Of a stretch of 64,000 bases of DNA, positions 32,793 through 45,689 are shown in pieces (position 1 is the stretch's first letter; every line of letters starts with the position of its first letter). The DNA lies in NCBI GenBank assembly GCA_947179155.2, contig OX359275.1, positions 4,963,501-5,027,500 of the forward strand, written 5' to 3'. Origin of the DNA: Hedera helix (lineage: Eukaryota; Streptophyta; Magnoliopsida; Apiales; Araliaceae). The notes under the pieces were generated by a model. The model was not told the DNA's origin, did no database searches, and was given only the letters and a program-made list of their open reading frames with translations. A program made the translations under genes and the position numbers.

Positions 32793-35700
32793 TTGCAGGG
32801 TTCAAAGTCCACTAAATCCATATGGTATATTGATAGTGGATGCTTAAGGCATATGATTGGTAACATAGCTTTACTATCTGATTTCAAACTTAAAGATGGA
32901 CTAATAGTAATATTTGGAGATAATAATTCTGGAAAAATCAAAGGTTATGGATCAGTTGGAAATTATGTTGTTTCATTTAGCAAAGTAGTATATGTTGAAG
33001 GATTGATGCATAATCTACTAAGAATAAGCCAACTATATGATAAGGGTCACTAATTCATATTTATCAACAATCAATGTCAGGTTTGAGACTTGGAAATAAA
33101 TTTCTTGAAGTTAATTGGATCAAGAGAAGGAAATATGTATGTAATCAATCTTTCAAAGCCCAACTCCTTAGTAGTAGCATGCTTCTTTGCTAAAGCTTCA
33201 AAAGATGTCAGTTGATTATGACACAAAAGGTTATCTTATTTGAACTTCAAGAGTATGTCAAAATTGACTTCAAAAGATCTAGTCAAAGGATTGCTTAAAC
33301 TATAATTTGTCAAAGAAAGACCATGCAAGGCTTGTCAACTTGGAAAACAGACCAGAAGTTCATTCAAAAGCAAAGAAACAAACTCAAATGAAAGACCTTT
33401 ACAGTTGTTGCATATGGATTTATTTGGACCAGTTTCAACAACAAACCTTGGAGGAAAGAAGTATGCACTGGTGGTAGTAGATGATCACACCAAATTCACT
33501 TTAATTTTCTTTCTAAACTCAAAAGATGAAACCAGTTCATAGTTAATCAATCACTTCAAGCTGATCATGAATGAGAAGGGTGAGAAAATCAAGTCAATAA
33601 AAAGTGATCATAGTCGAGAATTTGATTACTCTGAGGTTAACAAGTTCTGTGAAGTTAATGGAATCAAGCACAACTTTTTAGCCCCAAGAACTCCACAGTA
33701 GAATGAAGTAGCAGAAAAAAGAAACAAAACATTAATTGAAGTAAAAAGAACACTTCTTGTAGCAGCACATCTTCCTGAGTACTTCTGGGTTGAAGTAGTT
33801 AACACTGCTTGCTATACACATAATAGATCCTTGATCCATCCTTTATACAAGAAGACACCATACGAGCTATGAAAAGGAAGAAAGCCAAACATCAGTTATT
33901 TTCATGCATTTGGTTATACTTGCTACATCCTATACAACAACAAGACAGATTTGACAAAGTTTTAACCCAAAACATATGAAGGAATCTTCCTCAGGTACTT
34001 TATGAAAAATAAGGCTTATAAAGTATTCAATAAGAATTAATTGAATGTTAAAATCTCCATTCATGTCACATTTGATGAAAGTGAATTAAGTGAAGCTATT
34101 CAACCTGATGAGATCGTAGAACGTAATTATCCGATTGTGCAGCAGGAAAGTCACACGATTGCAAATAATGAATTTGTACAACTAGACTCCTCGATTGTGA
34201 TGTCAAGCATGAAGATCATATAGGCTGAAACACCTGAAGCAGAAATCTTAAAAATAAATGAAGATATTGATCTAGGACCTAATCTTGAAGAGCTTAGATA
34301 AGAAGGCACAAAGACTGACATTCATAAAGGAAGAAGATGGACAATAGATCACACTCAAGATCTAATCATTGATGATCTAAATACTAGAGTTAGAACAAGG
34401 CCAGTCACTCAAAACGAATGTCTCTATCTTAGCTTTTTATCTCATATAGAACCCAAGTAGATTGAATAAGTACATGAAGATTCAAGCTAGATTGAAGCCA
34501 TGCAAGAAGAACTTAATCAGTTTAAAAGGAATAAAGTGTGGAGATTAGTTCCAAGACCAGACAATCATCCAGTCATTGACACTAAATGAGTATTCAAAAA
34601 TAAGATGGATGAAGCTAGAATAATAACGAGGAACAAGGCTAGACTGGTTGCTAAAAGATATTCACAAGAAGAAGGAATTGATTATGATAAGACCTTTGCA
34701 CCAGTTGCAAGATTGGCGGTAATCAAAATGCTTCTAGCCTATGCAGCTCACATGAATTTTAAAGTCTTATAAATAGATGTCAAAAGTGCATTTTTGAATG
34801 GAGAATTGTAAGAAGAATTCTTTGTGGAACAACCTCGAGGGTTTGTCATTCCAATTCTATCAAATCATGTTTAAAAATTGGGTAAATCATTGTATGGATT
34901 AAAATAAGCACCTAAAATATGGTATTAAACATTCACCACATCTTTTTTTTGTAACTAAAAGTGGATTCACTAGAGCGTAGACATAACTCTACTCCTTAGA
35001 AAGCATGAAGATAAAACCTTATTAGTTTAAATTTATGTAGATGATATTATTTTTGGTACTACCGATGAAAAATTGTGTAAGAGATTTGCTAAGTTGATGC
35101 AGAGTAAATTTAAGATAAGTATGATGGGAGAAATGAACTTCTTCCTTGGACTTCAAGTTAAACAAACTGAGGAAGAAATCTTCATAAGTCAAGCTAAATA
35201 TATCAAGGATTTGCTTAAGAAATATGGCACAGAATCATCTGTTCCCATGAAAACTCCTATGACTTCTGTAACCAAACTTGACAAGGATGAACAAGGTAAA
35301 AGTATTGATGCCACTCAATATAGAGGTATTATCGAATCTTTCTTGTACTTAACTGCTAGTAGGCCAGATATATTATTTTCTACTGGAATTTGTGTTAGGT
35401 TTCAATCTAATCCTAAGGAATCTCACTTAACTGCTGTCAAAAGGATTTTCAGATATCTCAAGGGTACTTTTTATTTAGGATTATGATATTCCAAGGAGTC
35501 TCCCTTTGATCTAATTGGTTATTAAGATGTTGATTTTACAAGATGTAAGATTAACAGGAAAAGCACAAGTGAGACATGTCAAATGATTAGAAACAAACTT
35601 GTCTCCTGATTTAGCAAGAAGTAAAACTCTGTGTTTACTTCAATTGCATAAGCTGAGTACAATGCTATTGGCAACTGTTGTGTTCAAATTTTATGGATGA

Positions 35701-35990
35701 AAAATCAATTAGCTGACTATGAGTTTGAATTCAAATATGTCCTTATATTATGTGATAATACTAGTGCTATTTCAATTACACATAGTCTTGTCATGCACTC
35801 TAGAACCAAGCATATAGACATCAGATATCATTTTATAAGAGATCATGTGTAAAATGGGAATATATCTTTACATTTTATACCTGCTAAAAATTAACTTGTA
35901 GATGTATTCACTAAACCCTCGGATGAATCCAGATTCAATAAATTGATCAGTGAGTTAGGCATGCTAAGTTTACAGACTAGATTATATGCT
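32793..35990 (+). pseudogene. Sirevirus pol: protease, integrase, RT, RNase H
   Basis: Protease 32793-33053 has the active-site triad in WYIDSGCLRHM. Integrase: CKACQLGKQ zinc finger (about 33330), HMDLFGPV (33410), SIKSDHSREF and VAEKRNKTL, so D, D and E are all present. RT: RLVAKRYSQEEGIDY, DVKSAFLNG and YVDDIIFGT (35036-35062), with 35073-35486 fully open (NFFLGLQVKQTEEE; YRGIIESFLYLTASRPDI). RNase H: AEYNAIGNC, LCDNTSAI and HIDIRYHFIRDHV. At least ten premature stops, most explainable as CAA/CAG to TAA/TAG or TGG to TGA. It once encoded the replication polyprotein of the element. Confidence 0.9.
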
Positions 35991-36442
35991 CTAGATATTA
36001 CTAATAGCGCAAGAAACTTTTGATCGTAGTTGAGAATGTTCATAAAGTTGACAAATGATTGTATGGTGAACCACAAATCGTTGAAAGTACAAATGATCAT
36101 AAAGAAATTCATGAAACTCTTAATTCACATAGTAACCTGTGAAGAGTTATTATACGATTAAGAGAAGTTAAAATACTTTCATTTGGCGTGTACAAATTAT
36201 TGTCAAAGAAAGCAAGTAACTAGGCAAAGTTAATGCGTTACAACTATAACTGAGGCCACTTAACTTCTGCCACATGCCCCACCTCAACAAAACAGAGGGA
36301 AGTTTCTTAAAAGTTCTTTTGAAATTTCATTTTAAACTTTATTAGTCAGAAACTTATGACCAAGCCTTAGAATTTGTATTCTCATTCAATCTAGAAAAAA
36401 TTGAGCACTCTACTGTTCATTTCGGTTTAATTTCAAGATACG

Positions 36443-39400
36443 ATGGTAGGATATCAAGGTATTAATACAAATTAGCTATATTTTGAGAAGTTTAGTGCAT
36501 TAGATAAGAAATTTAGAGGTTTTCTTGATCTTATAAAAAAGGCAAACTTCTGAGAAATTCTGGAGGTAAACACCAAAATCTATAACAATGTGTTGTAGAA
36601 CTTTATGTCAATGCTGTTATCAAGGATGATGTTCTTACAAAGAAAGTGAAAGGATATGCCCTAAAGATCACTGTAGAAGAGTTGGACAATCATATGGACA
36701 TTGTAAATGAGGGTATCACGTATTTTGAAAATGTTAATGGTGAAGAAATGATGTAGTTGATGAATTACCAAAAGAATCCTTAATTGAAGGGGATGAAAAA
36801 GAGGGAGTTTCCTCCTGAATACGAGTTCTTGGCTGATATTATTGGAAAGTGTATTCGATGCAAGGATTTAGTACATGATTTAGTCAGTGAACTCCAATTG
36901 AAAATCATGACTACTATAGTCAACGAAGTTGAAATAAACTTTGGCTCAATTCTGATGAAGTGGATAACTAAATGGGTGAAGGATAATGCCAAAAGAAAAG
37001 AGAACAAACAGCCCCCAAAATGTATTATGGATGAATTCTGAGTCAACTCCTAAAGAAAAGAATGAAGAAATTAATTGGAGATGATGAATGAGAGGCTTTA
37101 AATGTCAACAAAAAGGTTACTCCAAAACTATTTGAAAATTGGAAGAAGAATCCAATTGAATTGCATAGATCGAGGATATCTGGAGGAAGTGAACATGCTG
37201 TCAATGAGGTTCAAAAACCTTCTAGAGCTCAAGCTAAAAGAAAAATGTGTAAAATCCAGAAAGCTAATTCTTAAGGATTTACCACACCTCAAGCCTTAAA
37301 ACAAGAACCCCTGAAAAAAAAAGAAGAAGGTAGAAGAAAAGAAAAAAGAAGAAATACCAAAGAATGCTCTGTCAAATTTTGAAGAAAATAAAGATGATCT
37401 TGCTCTAATTTTCCAAATTTTTAAGAAGAAGAAAGGTCCAAAAGCTAAAAGACGGAAAAGAACCTTTAACGAATTAGTTAATCTTGAAGAGAAATATGAA
37501 GAGTCGATTGTAGAGAAAACTTTGCCTGTAGAACAAACACTAATCGTAGATGAGACTCCGATCATAGAGGTAGAGGAAGTTTTTAATAAAGAGATGGTTG
37601 AGAAGGCATCCGAACCTAAGCCTCAAGATGTTCAAGAAGAAATGGTTGTGATGGATAAAGCTCTTAAGCTAAAAAAGATATAAAAAAAACTGAGAAAGAT
37701 GGTTGAAAATAAGAAGAAGAAGACCATGTATGATGATTATTTGAAGATCACCAAGATTATAATTGAAGATATCAACAGAAGTACTGAGCCAGTAGTGGTA
37801 AAACTACAAGATCCAGACTTTGAGGGGGAGTCTCAACCTACTCCTCAAGTACATCCTGAAGTAGTACCAACATCATCAGGATTGGTTTCTAGAATTGTAC
37901 TTGAAGCAATAGAGGACCAAATGCCAGATTACCTGATAAATTCATTGGATCTGGAGCTAGACGAATGCGTCTTATGGGAATGAGTGAAGATGAGCTGTTG
38001 GAAGGCTTCATTAATCTGAATCTGGATAGAACAACTACTCCATTTGATCCAGAAAAGTGAATAACTGCTTTATTTTCTACCTTTGATACCAATGCTAAAA
38101 GCCTTGACCTTGGGAGATCATAGGTTTATGACATAGAGCTACTCAACATTTCCAAATTTGAAGTTAATTTATCAAAACTTTCCAAGGGTAATCTCTTACG
38201 CTACAAAACTACTGTGCAATGAATCTTTAGGATCATTCTGTCAATTCTATGACAAGGTAACCTTTGTTCCACAATCATTTTTTTGTATTGAGTTTTCATA
38301 CTTCTCTTTCTATGATGAGATCGTAGAGATATCCTCCACGTCCTCAGAGCAATCATTATATGATTCATGTTTTTTTGTTGACTCCCCGATCGCATTCACT
38401 CAAGATACAATTGAAATATCAAGTACTTCTCCTCATGATATAACCTCGTTTGTAGTGCGCCAAGACCATACGATCGACATCTCAACTACTTCTATTCATG
38501 TAAATCTGATCGACGAATCTCACCACAATGACCAACCAATCAACTCATCAACTCCTCTACATACCCTCCTCATCAAACAAAAAATACTTTGATGTATCTC
38601 TTACTTTGGTTTCTGTTTCTCAACCTCAAACTTCGAGTCATGTCTCACTCTTAAATTAAATTCTTGATCGAGTCTCAGTGATTCCATCCAAAACTCAGAT
38701 CGTTGATCTCATGACTCATCTCTCTGCGGACTTCAGTGAAGACCTTGATAATAACACTAAAGAACTCAAAACCTGTCTAGACAATATAACTAGAGCTACA
38801 GAAAGAGTTCCAACATATATGGGTAAAGAGTTTGCTAAACAAATGCGCCATATACTTCGAGATATGAAGGATGGTCTAAATAACCAAGATCAGATTTTCT
38901 TAGAGAAACTTTCATAACAAAAGAAAGCTATTGTGGAGTATCAAAAATCAAATGACTACTGTATCAATCTTCTTTATGACAAAGTTCTTGAGTTACATTC
39001 ATTTCACCTTAAATTCAAAATGGTAGTGGAAAAATAAATTTTACAACTAAATATAATTCTTGGCACCATTCATGAAGCCATGGCATTAGTTCACTAACAA
39101 AAAGAAAAAAACGATAAAAGGTGGTAAAAAAAAGAACTGATATTAGCTCCTCGCATCATCAATTGGAAGAACTTGTCAATGGTGTTCAGTAACTCTCCAA
39201 GGAAGTCTCCCTCCTGACTGATAACAAAAATGGAGAGAAAAGAGGCAGAGAATATGGTGGACAGAAAAAGAAATCATCAATTCAGGGGGAGCTGAGAAGT
39301 CATCATGAAAGAAGATCTCCTCATACTTCTCAATCTTTACCATTTGAAGGATAATCTTTAAAAGGACAACCTTCTTCTCAAAGATCATCATGGAAAGATG

Positions 39401-39638
39401 TGAACATCTTTGGTATGAGAACTCCAAACGATGATCCAATGTTTGTGAACAGAATGTCTCAAGGAGTTTACATACTAGAAGAACAATAATTCAACATGCT
39501 TGATCTTGGTATAAGGGATACCATTGAAGAGATTCTTGAGTTGAGAAGAAGGGAAGCTGAAGGAAAAGAAAGGTATAATGGTAGAGGGGAAGAAGAAAGA
39601 AGAAATCCTCCCAACAAGGAGAAGAACAGTAGAAGATA
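36443..39638 (+). pseudogene. Sirevirus extra ORF2 ('env-like'), degraded
   Basis: Lies between RNase H and the 3' LTR, as in SIRE1-type elements, whose extra ORF was called envelope-like; its true function is unknown. Open pieces: 36784-37041 (conserved-looking KKREFPPEYEFLADIIGKC, then EVEINFGSILMKWI), a Lys/Glu-rich middle (37300-37690), 38158-38592, a helical segment at 38678-38917 (LTHLSADFSEDLDNNTKEL), and an acidic/basic end near 39500-39638 (LGIRDTIEEILELRRREAEG). Two gggggag purine boxes occur inside (37824, 39286). No convincing transmembrane segment survives. Confidence 0.65.
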
Positions 39639-39834
39639 AATGAAATTGTAAATTTTAAGATCTTAAGCTTGTACTAATTTTTTCAATATCAATAAATTCA
39701 TGCTTTTGATCCTTTTGATCTACCAATATAGTTTCTCACTGTATTCTAAGTCATATTTAAATTTCTGAACTGCATTAGCAAATTGATGATTTGATCTGAA
39801 GTTACTGATTTTGTCTTCATCAAATAGGGGTGAT

Positions 39835-41311
39835 TATTAGTGTCTACATATTTAAATTTGATCATGACATAATACTATTAATGCTTAATATATATTTCTA
39901 AAAATAGCTTTTGTAAAGTCCTTAATTGATTCATATTGTACAAGGACTTAGTTTAGAAAAGATCAAATTTATTAGGTTGATCTTTTGAGAAAAAGTGTAG
40001 TATAAAAATTTAAGACTTGAAGATCGTATTGAAAGAAGATCAGATCAGAGAGTCAAGATCAAAATTGTTTTACTACATCTAAATCGCATTTAAAGTTCAA
40101 AATTATATTGCTACATTTGAATCGCATTTGAAGTTCAAAATTGTATTGCTATATCAAAATTGCATTGTAAGTTCAAAATCATATTTCTATGTTGGAATCC
40201 CATTGCAAGAATGAAATCATATTGCCAAATCAAGATCGTATAATAGAAGTTGGTTTGTATGGAAACTCTGACTACATTGCATGCTACACGATCAGTTTTG
40301 CTCGTAGAGTAAAAGGCTGTCAGAATACTGACAACGAAAATATCATGAGTTGAAGGGCTTGATGCAAATCTTTCCAAGTCAAAGTTAATATATAAAGTTC
40401 AGAAATGCTTGTGTCTACTGACTAGTTGATGTTGAAAGGCCAGTCAAAAAATTACTATATTTAGAAAACAGATAAGCTGACACAGTAGAAATATATTTTG
40501 CCTAAACACCATAATGTTTATTACAGTTATCTCAAGAATCAAGGCAATACATGAAGAACAGCTATCTTGCAACAGAAAGATTTTAAAAGGTATATAAAAA
40601 GAATAGCAGAATCCAAGAAAAATAAGATCGAAAATTGAAATTCTGCAATGCTCAAAACTTACTCTACGAAAATATTGAACATCTCATTTAAGCTGCTAAG
40701 TAACTGAGAAAAGAATTGTATTGCCAACTTTACAGTAATTCAGAACTTCAAATCAACTACTGTGAAGTATCTGAGTGACATTATTTCGAGACTAAGTGAC
40801 TCAAAGGGACTAAGTGTTCAGGTGTTCTGAGACTAAGTGACTTAAAGGGACTAAGTGTCTAAGTGTTTCTAGACTAAGTGACTCGAAGGGAATAAGTGTC
40901 CAGGTGTTCCAAGACTGAGTGACTTGAAAGAACCTTAGTGGTTCAGTTGTAGCTGATCTTAGTTATGAATATCCTTAGTGGATTCTCTACTCGAGGAGTA
41001 GAAGAGTGGAGTAGGAGTTATTACGCATCTGAACCATTTAAAAATTACTATCTCATTTACTTTCTGTCATTTATTTTCTTCACTATACTTACTTGAGATA
41101 GTGTGTGTGCTTTACATATTCTAGTTCTAAATTTTTGAACTCTATTTGACAAAACTCCTATATGTAAAAAAGTAAAAAAAAAATAAAGGAGAATTTCAAA
41201 ATACATTCCGCTGTGCTTAATCGACTTTTTACTCAAAATAAAATTATATATTTTTGAAAAGACATATTCAACCCCCAATCTAGATCTTTTCTGTGCCTCT
41301 AGGATACAACA
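39835..41311 (+). repeat. 3' LTR of the Sirevirus element
   Basis: Begins tattagtgtc (TG to TA change assumed) and ends gatacaaca. U3 contains five ~38-bp repeats (40055-40245: gttcaaaat, then attgctayat, then aatcgcatt). The ~41-bp repeat of the other LTR is at 40788-40930. 40346-41311 aligns with the 5' copy. The start is less certain than the end. Confidence 0.7.
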
Positions 41312-42532
41312 AATAATACTAGTAATTAGACTCATTTTATTAATTTATAATTAGTATTTTTAAAATACTTAATTATAAATATTAAGTTATTTAATTTATT
41401 CCACCATGGTATAACTTAAATATACTTAATTTATTATTATTAAGCCAACTACTTCTTAAATAAATATTTCTCTTTTATGGTGTGATATTTTAGGTTTAAT
41501 ATTACGCCAGCGGTAGAATAAATAAAGCAGAACCATTCTAATATTATTTATTATGAATTAAAATCCTTTAACTAAAAATAAATAAATATATTTATTCTAC
41601 ATCATGAGTAACACCTCTTAGCATATCATGACTATTCGGATAATATGAAATCAAAGTTTAATCATAAAAAACTTATTCAGTAAATAGTTATTGAATAATT
41701 CAATCCCTTTACCACACAATGTCCCGATTAAATATAAAACATGAAATTACTGTTAAGTTTTATTTTATTTGATCACATGCATTTCAATTCTCAAATGCAC
41801 AACTTTGATTAATGTAAATTATAAACTCATTTCTAATTTTCATTCAACCCTGCTTAGGGATTTTTGAGTTATCATTTATCGAATTGCATATGACATTATC
41901 TCCCTTTACTTGAAGGGGTAGATCATTTGTTGATCATTTACTTACCTTCATGTACTCTTTATTATATCCGAATATACCCTTTGATATTTCCAAAGAGTCT
42001 TAAGGAATATAAGAAAGTATAACTTAGAATACACAAAGTACTATGATGATCAAATTCAATGATCACTTATACTACTATCATTTCAGAAAATTCTATTGAC
42101 ATGCAAGTAAAACTTTATTAGGTGTTCCTTTAAGCGAATCACGTTTAGTGAACTTATTGTTCAACAAGCACCTACATATTTGCTTTAATGTCTTCACATA
42201 AATGATTATGAAATCAATCATCCTCTTTAAAAGAGCAAGCATAATATGTACTAATCTATCCAGATCAACTAACCCCACATTAGTTATCCTATGATTAGGA
42301 ACATTTTAGTTTTGAATTATTTAGAATTTAGATCTCATTAGTATGATAATCATCATGATTCTAAAAGTATTGTTCCAAAATTATGAGTTTATGACATTAA
42401 TTAATTTTACTAATTAAACATGGATAAATAAATGTCTTTAAATAAATTAAACTCTTTTATTAATAAATGAATAAGATTACAAAGTATATGTTATCACATC
42501 AATGAGATTGGCTTGAGAACATACTACTTTCA
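41312..42532 (-). repeat. 3' LTR (truncated) of the minus-strand Angela-like element
   Basis: On minus the LTR starts TGAAAGTAGTATG at 42532, right after purine tract GTGGGAGAT. It aligns with the first ~1.2 kb of the plus-element LTR (51810-53035), including gaatcatgatgay, gtacatactatgcttgctct-like and the taagtatattaa blocks. The last ~570 bp are missing where the Sirevirus 3' LTR ends. Confidence 0.82.
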
Positions 42533-42599
42533 ATCTCCCACTTGTAATAAAGTTAATCGCCCTAGTATCTAATACCTATATTCTCTAAGTGTCGATCGT

Positions 42600-43731
42600 A
42601 CTGCTACTAAGGTAAGGCATTAGTAAATGGATATGTAATTTTTTTCTAAGAGTCCACTCACTCTATGGTGATATCTTATCTTTTAGTGATTTCTCTAATC
42701 AAATGAAAGCATCACAACACATGTTTGAATTTCTGATGAGACCTAGGTTCATTAGCTTGTACAACAACCTCGGTGTTATCATAATATAAAGGCATTAACC
42801 CTTGCATTCTCAGAACCACTCTAATTTCTGTGATGAACTTCATCTTAATAGCCTCATTTGCAGCTTCACTTGTGGGTATATACTTTGTCTCTGTCACTTA
42901 ATCAATAACTATTTGATGCTTTTAACTCTTCCAACTCATTGCACCACCGTTCAAGGTAAACACATAACCCGAATGGATTTACTGTCTTCTTGGTTAGTTT
43001 GAAAACTTGAGTCTGAATAGCCTTCTTGTTTTAAATCAGACCCATCATATACGATGAACACATCCTTAGTCATTCTTAAGTACTTCAGGATGTTCTTCAC
43101 TGACTTTCAATGATCTTCAATAGGATTGGATTGATATTTGTTTGTCACACTCAGTGCATAAACAATATCAGGTCTAGTACATATCATCCCACACATGATA
43201 GATCTTATTGCTAAAGCATAAAGAATCTTACTCATGCTATCTCTTTCTGGTGTTTATGGGGACTGTTTCTTGGAGAGAGGCACTCCATGACTCATTGGTA
43301 TGAGACCTCTCTTGGATTTTTTCATGCTAAACCGTTTTAGCATTGAATCAATTTACGTTCTTTGGGCTAAGCCAAGCATCCTCTCTGATCTATCTCTATA
43401 AATTTTTTTCCGCAAAATATAGGATGCTTCTCCCAAATCTTTCATGGAGAAGTTTTTAGACAACCAAATCTTTACTGATTGTTGCATCGACATGTCATTT
43501 TCTATTAGTAGTATATCATCAACATATAGTACATTCCACAGCGCTCCCACTAACTTTCTTATACACACAAGGTTCATCCTCATTCTTGATAAAATTAAAC
43601 TCTTTGATTCTCTCATTAAAATGGATGTTCCATATTCGAGAAGTTTGCTTTAATCTATAAATGGATTATTGTAGCTTACATACTTGATTTGCTCCATTTT
43701 TAGAGATAAATCCCTCTAGTTGTATCATACT

Positions 43732-43788
<57 letters not shown>

Positions 43789-45684
43789 TCTTCTAGTTTT
43801 CCATTGAGAAAGACCGTCTTTACATCCATTTGCCAGATCTCGTAGTCATAGTAAGCTGCAACGGTATGCAAAATTCGAATGGACTTAAACATTGCTACCG
43901 ATGAAAATGTTTCATCATAGTCAACTTATTGTCTTTGTTTGAAACCTTTGCCTCCAATCTAGCTTTATAGGTCTCTACCTTGTTATCTGCTTTAGTCTTA
44001 CCTTAAAAATCCATTTACACCCTATAGGCTTAATGCCTTATGGTGGAATACCTTGTTATCTAGCTTTATAGCTTTAGTCTATACTTGGTAATCATACATA
44101 GAGTCCATTTTGAATTTTATGGCCATCTTCCAATTTTTTGAGTCTCTACTACTCATGGTCTCATCGTATGTAACTGGATTATCATCATCTATGATACGTA
44201 CCTTATCATCATCATCTATGATAAATCAAAAATACATTTCAGGTATTTTAGGTACTCTTCCAAATTTACGAATCAGCTGTGGTACAGTAGGTTTCTTTAC
44301 TTGGACAGGTTCCTCCATTTGACTTGTAGTGTTTTGCGGTTCTTGAACTTCTTCAACATCTATTTTATTCCCACTAATCACTTCAAGGATAAACTCATTT
44401 TCTAAAAAGGTAGTATGTTTCGTAACAAACACCTTTTACTCAGTAAGATTATAGAAATAATATCCTAAACTCTCTTTAGGATATTCCACAAATTTGCACT
44501 TGTCAGATCTTGTCCCAAGTTTATCATTCTCAAACTTTTTGACATAAGCTGGACAACCCCAAATCTTAACATGTTTAAGACTTGGTTTCCTCCCTGTCCA
44601 TAACTCATATACAGTCTTAAGGACAGATTTTATATGTACCTTATTTAGTAGATATGTTGCCATTTCTAGAGCATAACCTAAAAGGATACTGGAAGATTGG
44701 TAAAACTCATCATGGATCGCATTATGTCTAACAAAGTACGATTTCTTCTTTCAGATGCACCATTCAGTTATGGTGTACCAAGAGGCGTCCATTGTGAGAT
44801 AATACCATTATCTTTGAGATGATTTAGAAACTCACTACTTAAGTATTTCCCTCCTCGATCTGATCGAAGAACTTTAATACTCTTGCCCGTTTGTTTTTCT
44901 ACTTCACTTCTAAATTCTTTAAACTTTAAAACTAATTTAGATTTGTATTTCATCAAATACACATATCCAAATCTAAAATGATCATCAGTGAAAGTAATGA
45001 AGTATGAATACCCTCCTTCTGCATGTGTTGTCATAGATTCACACACATATATATGTACCAACTTTAACAACCCTGCCACTCTTTCTCCATGTCTACTAAA
45101 TAGAGATTAGTCATTTCACTCATGAGACAAGATTTACAAGTTAGATATGATTCATAATCAAAAAGCTCTAAAATCCCATCTTTATGCATCTCGTTTAACA
45201 TTGTTTCATTAATATGACCGAATGTATATTGTCACATGAATGTATGATTCACATAATCTCTTTTCTTTTATTAGTTTGTTCAATTTGTAAAATATTTTCA
45301 TGCAAGTTAAGTATATAAAGTCCATTAAGCAATTTAGAAATTTAAAACAAAATATTATCATTATAAATTGAACAACAATTGTTCTTTATTATAATATCAA
45401 AACCCACTTTGTCCATCAATAGAATTAAAATAATATTTCTAATCAAGACAAGAACATAGTAATAGTTTACTAGCTTGATAGACTTGCATGTAGGCAATGC
45501 TAAACTATAAGTTTCTATGACTAACGCAACAATTTTTTCTTTATTCCCTACACGTAGAACTTCTCTTTTTTTTAGCCTTATACTTCTGCTTAGTCCTTGC
45601 ATAGAATTGTATATGTGAGAATCATAGCCGGTATCTAATACCTAAGTAAAACTTTGACTTACAGAAAGATTTATTTCAATCATG
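42600..45684 (-). pseudogene. Angela-like Copia pol (minus copy)
   Basis: From high to low: protease with the catalytic VLDTG (about 45624-45640), gag-pre-integrase (45342-45602), integrase (44768-45079 with YGYVYLMKYKSK-like and LRSDRGGKYLSSEF; 44436-44663 with ATYLLNK and IWGCPAYVKKF), RT with YVDDILLIEND (43353-43616), and RNase H (42712-42897, EAANEAIKMKFITE and YYDNTEVV). Stops and frameshifts throughout, plus an AT microsatellite at 43741-43788 within RT. The lineage is suggested by the integrase sequence, the ~1.8-kb LTR and the LTR head. Confidence 0.87.
43741..43788. repeat. AT microsatellite in minus Angela-like RT
   Basis: (ta)n preceded by cataca repeats, interrupting the RT frame. 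Confidence 0.95.
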
Positions 45685-45689
45685 AACAA

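Larger units (their letters stand above)
29578..41311 (+). mobile_element. Sirevirus (SIRE/Maximus-type) Copia element, 5' LTR truncated
   Basis: Order gag, protease, integrase, RT, RNase H, then an additional ORF of about 3.2 kb before the 3' LTR, the hallmark of Sireviruses. A tRNA-iMet-type primer site (30558-30571, attagtatcagagc) follows the 5' LTR. The 3' LTR seems to start at 39835 after a degenerate purine tract (aatagggg), giving 1477 bp. The 5' LTR matches only its last ~970 bp, so its first ~500 bp are lost at the junction with gypsy sequence. Many in-frame stops; inactive. Confidence 0.88.

Noticed and set aside
41312..41330. Target-site duplication for the Sirevirus element (aataa versus tatca)
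   Set aside because: No match, and the 5' LTR head is missing, so a duplication is not expected to be preserved.
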